Positions 1 to 5,392 of a stretch of 13,782 bases of DNA are shown here, piece by piece; positions within the stretch are counted from its first letter, which is position 1; each line of letters begins with the position of its first letter. Below the pieces are notes generated by a model. It did no database searches. It was not told the DNA's origin and saw only the letters and a list, made by a program, of their open reading frames with translations. Position numbers and translations under genes: made by a program. Source of the DNA: CAYRFQ01 sp964423615 (lineage in GTDB: Bacteria > Planctomycetota > Planctomycetia > Gemmatales > Gemmataceae); the NCBI GenBank assembly GCA_964423615.1, contig CAYRFQ010000151.1:1-13782 (forward strand). Direction: 5' to 3'.

Positions 1-397
1 GTCGTTCGACGACTTCCTTTTCGTGGTTGCCGACGGGGTCTTCGCTCGTGACGAAAAGGCGGCCTGAGTCGTCGAACATGGGGATGAGGCGTTCGTTGAG
101 TTTGTCGTCGCGACGGCGGAGCCGGGGTTTGATGGCGAGCAACATGTGCATCTCTTTGGCCGCCTGGAGGTTGGCCAGGTTGGTCTCGCCGGTCATGAAC
201 GGAATTGGGATTTGGAAGGCGTTGCAGATGTCTTCCTTGGTGGCCTTCGCTTCCGAGAGAGCTGCCAGGTCGCCCATCGAGTGACTCAAAATGTCCACCT
301 TCATCGCACTTTCGGCGAACAACATCTTGCCCGCTCCGCCACGTCGGAACTTCATGTTCCATTGCGATTCGAGACGGTCGCGTTCTTCCGGTCCCAT
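1..397 (-). CDS. Phage portal protein, HK97-like (fragment, both ends missing)
   Basis: A portal protein forms the ring at one capsid vertex through which phage DNA is packaged. Read on the minus strand, the frame is open from about 411 to the left edge. It starts MGPEERDRLESQWN and continues with portal-like motifs: MGDLAALSEAKATKEDICNAF, then a QIPIPFMTGETNLANLQAA stretch, an AIKPRLRRRDDKLNERLIPMFD stretch, and GRLFVTSEDPVGNHEKE. This is the C-terminal half of the HK97-type portal fold. The C-terminus lies outside the window. The N-terminal half is absent, because sequence right of about 411 belongs to a protease on the other strand. The ATG at 397 is only the first Met left in frame and is unlikely to be the native start. 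Codon use is ordinary and there is no internal stop. Family call is confident; whether the piece is expressed is unknown. Confidence 0.8.
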   Translation of the reverse strand, partial: MGPEERDRLESQWNMKFRRGGAGKMLFAESAMKVDILSHSMGDLAALSEAKATKEDICNAFQIPIPFMTGETNLANLQAAKEMHMLLAIKPRLRRRDDKLNERLIPMFDDSGRLFVTSEDPVGNHEKEVVER

Positions 398-737
398 GAC
401 TTCTCCCGGTGAAACCAAGCCTGATGTCGTGGGATATGGCGTGGACTTGACTCTGGCGTCAGGACGAGACTATTCCGGTCGGTCGTTTTATGAGACTGTC
501 TCTGGAACCAGTTTTGCCGCACCTTATGTGTCCAGGATCGCGGCGTTGTATAGGAGTCACAACCCTAACTTGACGGTTTCGGAATTGAGGGAAGTGTTGC
601 GAGAGCAGGCCTTGGAGGTTTCGACTCCCGCCCGTGCTGGGGCGGGACTTGTTCGGTGGACGTCGCCAAAAGATTGGATTGATGTTGTTGCCTCGCGACT
701 TAAACCGGACGCTGGCCAGAAGAGCCCCTCATCCTAA
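396..737 (+). pseudogene. Subtilisin-like serine protease (S8), C-terminal fragment
   Basis: About 113 residues remain from MTSPGETKPDVVGYGV to the stop. KPDVVGYGV is the typical S8 segment preceding the active-site serine. SGTSFAAPYVSRIAALY carries the catalytic Ser (residue 39 of this fragment) and the following helix, and NPNLTVSELREVLREQA is the usual helix near the end of the domain. The Asp and His parts of the catalytic triad, about 200 or more residues upstream in a complete subtilase, are missing, so the piece cannot be an active protease alone. The frame stays open leftwards to 291, but that stretch is antisense to the portal gene and shows no S8 motifs. The ATG at 396 is simply the nearest in-frame Met and has no ribosome binding site. 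Most likely a gene remnant created by the rearrangement at about 400, or one side of an assembly join. Confidence 0.75.
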
Positions 738-793
738 CCCCTTCTCCCCTGGGGCGGTCGGATGAATAAGAGTCGTGTTTGTGTTGGTTCTTT

Positions 794-874
794 GAGTTCC
801 GTGGGTTCCCACCCACGGCTAGAATCTTTCGCCCCTTCGGGGCTGAAAATCGAAAACACGACACTTGTTGAGCC
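794..874. repeat. Double-hairpin intergenic repeat, copy 1 (81 bp)
   Basis: The unit contains two compact inverted repeats: CCGTGGGT-tcc-ACCCACGG (799-817) and a GCCCC-ttc-GGGGC hairpin (831-843). It ends with CGACACTTGTTGAGCC. A second copy of equal length starts 92 bp downstream. The layout resembles REP/BIME-type palindromic elements that planctomycete genomes carry between genes. Here it lies downstream of both the protease fragment and the convergent TPR gene. It could be an mRNA end stabiliser or a dispersed mobile repeat. Confidence 0.75.
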
Positions 875-885
875 AACTACCCAAA

Positions 886-966
886 GAGTTCCGTGGGTTC
901 CCACCCACGGCCAGGATCTCTCGCCCCTGCGGGGCTGAAAATCATAAACACGACACTTGTTGAGCC
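886..966. repeat. Double-hairpin intergenic repeat, copy 2 (81 bp)
   Basis: This copy has the same length and architecture as the one at 794-874. The first hairpin, CCGTGGGT-tcc-ACCCACGG, is identical. The second carries a changed loop (GCCCC-tgc-GGGGC), and the terminal CGACACTTGTTGAGCC is conserved. Differences fall mostly in the linker and the second loop, so the paired bases are kept. It ends 2 bp before the stop codon of the TPR gene on the minus strand, so it would form the first part of that transcript's 3' untranslated region. Confidence 0.75.
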
Positions 967-968
967 GA

Positions 969-2636
969 TTAGAATCTTGGGCTCGTCAATTTTACGTCGG
1001 CGCGTCTCCAGGCTTTGTCACGGGCGCGTTGTACCAGCCGAGCTTCGTTGGTTTTTCCTTGAGCGACCAAGGCTTTGTGGAGACCGAACAGCGACCAGCC
1101 ATTCTTTGGATATTTCTTCAAGTCGGCACGGAATGTGACTTCGGCTTGGGCAGGTTGTTTGGCCTGGAGGAGCACCGCACCCAAGAATTGCCGTGTTGGT
1201 GCGTACCAGAGTTGAGGTTCTTCGTAGCGCATGGCGTCTTCGAACTGGACCGCCTTTTTGTGGTGGCGAATAGCGGCCTTCCAATTTTCTTGTTGGGCCG
1301 CGATCTCTCCTGCGAGAACCTGTTCGGCGATCTGGAGGATCTGTCGCGTGTTGTTGTTGTCCCAGATGGTGACCTTGTCGAGAGTCTTGTCGGCGGCCAA
1401 TTGTTTTAGAGATGCGAGGTGTTTCTTTGCGGTCTTGAGGTCGTCCTCGCGGCAGTGAGCCAAGCCGCGAACGTAATGCCAAACTCCAGTCGGATATTTC
1501 AGATCTGGTTTCGGCTTGGGATAGGCCTTGATCGCCTTCCACTTCCCGAACCGAGCAAGGGCATACATTCCCATCGAATGGAAGTGTTGCAATGTGCCGA
1601 AGCCAGGCATCCGCATCCTTTTGGGGTCGGTGTGTTTGGCGATGTGTTTGGCGGCTGCGATCGATTGTTCGGCTCGTCCTTCCATGCTCGCGGCAAACCA
1701 AAGGAAGTGGTGGTTGTGGGGCATGTACGCCAAAGGATAGACGCCTTGGGCGTGGCATTGGGTGACGTAGGCGTTGTCCGAGGCAACCGCCTTGACGTTG
1801 GCTTTGGATGCATCAGCATAGCGGCCGATCCGAATGTAGATGTGTGACGGCATGTGGACCAGATGGCCCGCTCCCGGAACGAGGGTTCGCAAACGATCGG
1901 CGGCAGCTTCTGCCCATTCGGGATGCGCTGCTTCCACGGCGTGAATGTAAAGGTGGCAGGCCCCCGCGTGGTTGGGACGACGGGCCAGTACCCGTTCGAG
2001 CGTTCGCAAAATTTCTTTCGTGATGGGCTTGGGTTTTGGTCCGTTGTCCCAGTAGTTCCAGGGGGTCGTGTCCATCATCGATTCGGCAAAGAGTACGTGA
2101 GCGTCGTAATCATTCGGATACTTGGCGGCGAGTTTTCGCATGGCGTTGACATAAGCCATGTCGAGTTTCGAACGGTCTTTGACCGGGTTCGCAACGTATC
2201 GTTTCTGCAGGGCGGCGATGTAATCTTGCTCGCGACTTGTTGCTTTGTGGGCCAGCTTCACGGCTTTTTGCAATGCCTTCCACGCCTTCGGAACGTTATC
2301 GTCTTGCATGGCCAAATTGATGTTTGGCCCCAAGACCAATGCCTCTCCCCAATAGGCCATGGCACACTTCGGATCGGCTTTCTGGGCTCCGCGAAATGAC
2401 CGGGCTGCCTCAGCATGGTTGAACCCATACGAAAGCATCATTCCTTGATTGAAATAACGTTGGGCGAGCTTCGAGTTGGTCGAAACGGGAAACTGATAAT
2501 CGCTCAATCCTTTGAACAACGGCGCGATCTTATTCGGCTTGTTTGGTTGGGGCTTTTGTTGCGTGGCCAAAGTATTGGCGTTGAAGGTGAACGAGGAACC
2601 AACCGCCAGAAGGATGATCCAGAGAAATGGGTTCAT
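969..2636 (-). CDS. Exported tetratricopeptide-repeat (TPR) protein
   Basis: A 555-residue protein. The start at 2636 is chosen because AAGGAGA lies about 8 nt upstream and the N-terminus is a good Sec signal (MNPFLWIILLAVGSSFTFNA, cleavage probably after NTLA near residue 24). The frame stays open 41 codons further upstream, but that part is not signal-like. TPR-type helix pairs recur: YFNQGMMLSYGFNHAEAARSFRGAQKADP (61-89), AMAYWGEAL, a further set at 205-230, and a C-terminal pair at 477-540 (LGAVLLQAKQPAQAEVTFRADLKKYPKNGWSLFGLHKAL). The middle carries histidine-rich motifs unusual for plain TPRs: HLYIHAVEAAHPEW (228-241), HLVHMPSHIYIRIGRY (258-273) and YMPHNHHFLWFAASMEGR (304-321). The family is widespread in environmental bacteria but I know no assigned function. 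It likely acts outside the cytoplasm as a binding scaffold; metal binding is a guess from the histidines. It stands alone, with repeats on both flanks. Confidence 0.85.
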   Translation of the reverse strand: MNPFLWIILLAVGSSFTFNANTLATQQKPQPNKPNKIAPLFKGLSDYQFPVSTNSKLAQRYFNQGMMLSYGFNHAEAARSFRGAQKADPKCAMAYWGEALVLGPNINLAMQDDNVPKAWKALQKAVKLAHKATSREQDYIAALQKRYVANPVKDRSKLDMAYVNAMRKLAAKYPNDYDAHVLFAESMMDTTPWNYWDNGPKPKPITKEILRTLERVLARRPNHAGACHLYIHAVEAAHPEWAEAAADRLRTLVPGAGHLVHMPSHIYIRIGRYADASKANVKAVASDNAYVTQCHAQGVYPLAYMPHNHHFLWFAASMEGRAEQSIAAAKHIAKHTDPKRMRMPGFGTLQHFHSMGMYALARFGKWKAIKAYPKPKPDLKYPTGVWHYVRGLAHCREDDLKTAKKHLASLKQLAADKTLDKVTIWDNNNTRQILQIAEQVLAGEIAAQQENWKAAIRHHKKAVQFEDAMRYEEPQLWYAPTRQFLGAVLLQAKQPAQAEVTFRADLKKYPKNGWSLFGLHKALVAQGKTNEARLVQRARDKAWRRADVKLTSPRF

Positions 2637-2895
2637 GGAAGAAATCTCCTTGCCTTGTCGTGGAGAGAAGCGACTATCGAGTTCCAACACCAAGGAACGC
2701 GAAATGGATAGATGTTTGTTTTGTTGATGGTGTCGAGCATGGTGGAGACTTGCAAGCACGCATGGCCTGGGCGAGTCGTGGAACCGGGTGAAAAAAGCTA
2801 TGGTGTGCCATTGGTGTAATCTATTCGGGTTGCGGTGTCCGGCACGCCGTAGCGAGTGTCGTTGCTGGTCTCGCTGGGGTGCCAGGCGGAGTTGG

Positions 2896-3013
2896 GACAG
2901 GTCGTCGTCAAAACCACTGTGTTTTCTGGTCGGTTTTGCTCCGACAGGTCGTCGTCAAAACCACTGTGTTTTCTGGTCGGTTTTGCTCCGACAAGTCGTC
3001 GTCAAAAACGACT
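2896..3013. repeat. 47-bp tandem repeat, 2.5 copies
   Basis: Units begin GACAGGTCGTCGTCAAAA at 2896 and 2943. The third, partial unit begins GACAAGTCGTCGTCAAAA at 2990 and breaks down near 3013. The two full units are identical. The period of 47 is not a multiple of three, so this is not a protein repeat. Each unit can form small hairpins: AAAAC-cactgt-GTTTT, and TCGG-ttttgct-CCGA, which extends to CTG/CAG around a bulged G. There are no spacers, so it is not a CRISPR array. Confidence 0.9.
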
Positions 3014-3280
3014 GGCAAGCTCGCTGCAACACACCCTTCTAAAGCCCGAACGGAAATCCAGTTCGTGTGCCAGGTAATAATTTTGGCAATTCGACGATTT
3101 TTCTGAAAATGACGCGGCGTTCGATCCTATTGTATTATGGACAGATGCGCCCAAGGGCGGTCGGAAAACTCGAAAATGAGCCAAAATGGCGATTTTTCGA
3201 GGGCCGTTTTCCATAAATCATTGTTCTGTATGAAGATGTGGAAATCGAGAGGTGTCAAAAAGGTGCAATTTAGGCGCAGG

Positions 3281-3361
3281 TTTACTACAAGTTTACTACA
3301 AGTTTAGCGCAGGTTTGGTGCAGTTTTAGCGCAGTTTTCTGCAGGTTTTCGACCGGTTTTT
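3281..3361. repeat. Phased T-tract array (degenerate 11-bp repeat)
   Basis: Eight runs of three to five T start at 3281, 3292, 3303, 3314, 3324, 3335, 3346 and 3357, that is 10 to 11 bp apart, close to one helical turn. The unit is roughly GCAGGTTTACT or GCAGTTTTAGC. A/T tracts in helical phase are a known cause of intrinsic DNA curvature. Shorter tracts at 3165, 3173, 3183, 3193 and 3207 precede it at roughly 8 to 14 bp spacing. The array lies about 350 bp upstream of the gene at 3712. Confidence 0.7.
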
Positions 3362-3459
3362 GGCGGCAAGTTGAGGGATCTTGGTTTGGAGAAGATCGTG
3401 GAGTTCAGATTTTTCAAATATTTTCCAAGAAAAATTGGCCAGTCAGTTCGTTCCCGTTT

Positions 3460-3523
3460 CACGCCTGGGGGCGTCGCGTGGATTCGATCTTGTGCCCTTC
3501 GGGACTCGACACTTGTTGACCCG
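3460..3523. repeat. Degenerate third copy of the double-hairpin repeat
   Basis: The order of parts matches the 81-bp repeats at 794 and 886: a CACGC...GCGTG inverted repeat, a GATCTT linker, a second hairpin around GCCCTTCGGGAC, and then CGACACTTGTTGA (3507-3519), which is identical to both other copies. The first hairpin differs in sequence but keeps its position. This suggests a dispersed family rather than a local duplication. Confidence 0.5.
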
Positions 3524-3711
3524 GTCGTCTTGAGCAAAAGCCTGTGCCATTCATTCTGGGCCTTCCGACACGATGTTTCGTCCGACACGCCTTTGTCCGA
3601 TTCCCCCAAAGGTTTGCCGAATCATCACGAATACGACGCTTTTTAATCCCGCCGTCCACGTTGTTATTCCATGAATATTCCAGAGTTTCTCCACCCTGTG
3701 AGACTAGATTC

Positions 3712-5256
3712 ATGAACGGTTTTCAGAACGTACACATCCGAGTGAACGACAAAAGCACTGGCAAACCGACCCCTGTCCGGATTCGATTCTTGGGACCTGG
3801 CGGTGAGTCAGAGGCCCCTTTCGGACGAGTTCGTTATCTGGGCGAACACACACGTCACGAACTTCAGGCGGAAGGAAACGTCCTTTTGCCCGATCCGAGG
3901 CAGGGCGTTTATGGGACGAAGGCCTTCGCCTATATCGATGGCACTTGCGAAATCGAGCTGCCGGTGGGTCAGCTCGAAGTCGAAATTGACAAAGGCCCGG
4001 AATACGTTCCCTTGGTGACCACGGCGAACCTGCCGCAGGGCAAATTGGCGATGCGCTTCGAGATCGAGCGTTGGACGAATTTCCGCGAGAAGCGGTGGTA
4101 CTCTGGAGACACGCACTGCTACGACATTTCGCCTCATGGAGCATTGCTCGAAGGCGGCGGTGAAGACTTGGCCGTCGTGAACTTGCTGGCGCGGGAAGAA
4201 CATCAGGGGGAATCGTTTCACATTCCGAACATGCTCGCATTCAGCGGACAACGACCGTGCGTTTCGAACGAAGATTACATGGTCGTTGTGAATACTCGAA
4301 ATGAATCCGAGCTAGGGTGTCTGGCGCTGCTCAATTGTCATCGTCCTGTGTTTCCATTGAATTTTGAGGACAGAAACGGCCTTCACCTGTGGAACGTCGC
4401 GGATTGGTGTGAGCAATGCCACCGGAAACGAGGACTCGTTGTTGCGCTGGAATTCTTCAACCAAGTGCTGCGTCTTCAAGGAAATATCGAAGCCCCTTTC
4501 CCCGATGCAGGAGAACTGCTGGCCGACGCGATACTCGGACATATCGACACGATCGACCTGGATGGAGGAGCCAGCGATGCTATGTGGCCCTGGCTCGATT
4601 TGTTGAGTGCGGGTTTTCGAATTCCCCTGAGTGGTGGTAGCGGCAAATGCAGTGTCGAACAACGCCTCGGCGACGTGAGAACCTACGCCCAACTTCTTCC
4701 TGGTGAGGATTTCGATTACAAGAATTGGATCGAAGCTGTCCGGGCCGGTCGCACGTTCGTGACGAATGGACCGCTCCTCACGTTGACGGTTGATGGATGT
4801 GTTCCGGGGGAAGTCCTGGATGTCACGGAATCCCGTAGAGTGGCAATCGAATGTCAGGCGGAAGGGCTCGTTTCTTTCGACAAGTTGCAAGTCTTTTGGA
4901 ATCACGAGCTGATTGGCAACGTCACCGTCACCGAAGACGGACTGATCTATCGTGCGACGTGGAATGAAGAATTCCCAATCGATCAACCGGGGTTTTTCTA
5001 TGCCCGTTGCACTGGAGGGCAGGGCAATGTGGTCGAACCAGGATTTGCCCACACGTCGCCGATTTACGTGCAGATGCAAGGGAACGTTTGGAAGCCGAAT
5101 GTGGATGCGGTTGACCGGCTTCGTAATTTCGTGGATCTGAGCCTTTGTTGGGTCCGAGAAAACGGCAAGTTCGAAACGGAGCAACAATACGAACGAATGG
5201 CAGCTATCTATCAAGCGGCGCAGGCCGTTTTGGATGAGCGACGGAAGCAAGGGTGA
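3712..5256 (+). CDS. CehA/McbA-family metallohydrolase-like protein (PHP fold)
   Basis: 514 residues from the ATG at 3712. An upstream in-frame start at 3544 would add 56 unconserved-looking residues. Residues 1-125 form a beta-rich domain ending in FEIERWTNFREKRWYSGDTHCY. The GDTHCY motif (132-137) marks the start of the PHP-like domain, where catalytic members read GDxHxH. The CehA-type ending is clear: SAGFRIPLSGGSGKC (299-313) and then WIEAVRAGRTFVTNGPLLTLTVDGCVPGEVL (339-369). The first His is present. The second is Tyr, and the site that usually reads G-x-D-x-H reads GSGKC, so part of the metal site is missing or altered. No signal peptide, so probably cytoplasmic. CehA and McbA themselves hydrolyse carbaryl esters, but most relatives have no known substrate and none should be assumed here. 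Convergent with the peptidase gene at 5393. Confidence 0.75.
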   Translation: MNGFQNVHIRVNDKSTGKPTPVRIRFLGPGGESEAPFGRVRYLGEHTRHELQAEGNVLLPDPRQGVYGTKAFAYIDGTCEIELPVGQLEVEIDKGPEYVPLVTTANLPQGKLAMRFEIERWTNFREKRWYSGDTHCYDISPHGALLEGGGEDLAVVNLLAREEHQGESFHIPNMLAFSGQRPCVSNEDYMVVVNTRNESELGCLALLNCHRPVFPLNFEDRNGLHLWNVADWCEQCHRKRGLVVALEFFNQVLRLQGNIEAPFPDAGELLADAILGHIDTIDLDGGASDAMWPWLDLLSAGFRIPLSGGSGKCSVEQRLGDVRTYAQLLPGEDFDYKNWIEAVRAGRTFVTNGPLLTLTVDGCVPGEVLDVTESRRVAIECQAEGLVSFDKLQVFWNHELIGNVTVTEDGLIYRATWNEEFPIDQPGFFYARCTGGQGNVVEPGFAHTSPIYVQMQGNVWKPNVDAVDRLRNFVDLSLCWVRENGKFETEQQYERMAAIYQAAQAVLDERRKQG

Positions 5257-5273
5257 TGGTGAAAGGAAGGTCG

Positions 5274-5381
5274 TTTTGTAGGGTGTCCTGGCGAATTCTC
5301 CTGAAGGCGAGGGCACACCATTTTGGTTTCGTGGTGTGCCTTTGGTTTCGCTCGCGTTCAAGCTGGTCACACCCTACAAAA
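5274..5381. repeat. 108-bp inverted-repeat element between convergent genes
   Basis: Perfect 13-bp terminal inverted repeats, TTTTGTAGGGTGT (5274-5286) and ACACCCTACAAAA (5369-5381), enclose a nested perfect 9-bp stem, GGCACACCA (5312-5320) with TGGTGTGCC (5332-5340) around an 11-nt loop. It fills most of the 136-bp gap between two convergent stop codons. On the plus strand the outer arm ends in A rather than T, so it is not a standard intrinsic terminator for the left gene. A small non-autonomous mobile element or a structured 3' end shared by both transcripts fits better. Confidence 0.7.
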
Positions 5382-5392
5382 AGTGATTCCGA

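Larger units (their letters stand above)
2637..3711. other. Long intergenic region with repeats, no convincing gene
   Basis: About 1.07 kb separates the divergent TPR and CehA-like genes. The open frames here are short, overlap in several frames, lack ribosome binding sites and match no family I know. The frames over 2788-3106 read the same 47-bp tandem repeat in different phases, which argues against coding. The region holds the tandem repeat at 2896-3013, A/T tracts at 3165-3210 and 3281-3361, and a degenerate double-hairpin repeat at 3460-3523. Promoters for both flanking genes should lie here, but I could not pick a clear -35/-10 pair. Confidence 0.6.

Noticed and set aside
291..395. N-terminal extension of the subtilase fragment
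   Set aside because: The DNA encodes portal-protein motifs on the opposite strand, and the plus-strand translation shows no S8 features.
2896..3013. CRISPR-like array
   Set aside because: The units are directly adjacent with no spacers, and only 2.5 copies exist.
2788..3106. Small proteins on the plus strand over the 47-bp repeat
   Set aside because: Three overlapping frames read the same DNA, the period is not a multiple of three, and no ribosome binding site is present.
3544..3711. Longer start of the CehA-like gene
   Set aside because: The 56 added residues show no signal peptide or domain, and the beta-rich domain begins right after the Met at 3712.
4312..5370. A 352-codon minus-strand open frame
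   Set aside because: It is antisense to the CehA-like gene and resembles no family; judged a codon-bias shadow.
5274..5381. Simple bidirectional intrinsic terminator
   Set aside because: The arms are 82 bp apart, and the plus-strand 3' arm is followed by A rather than T.
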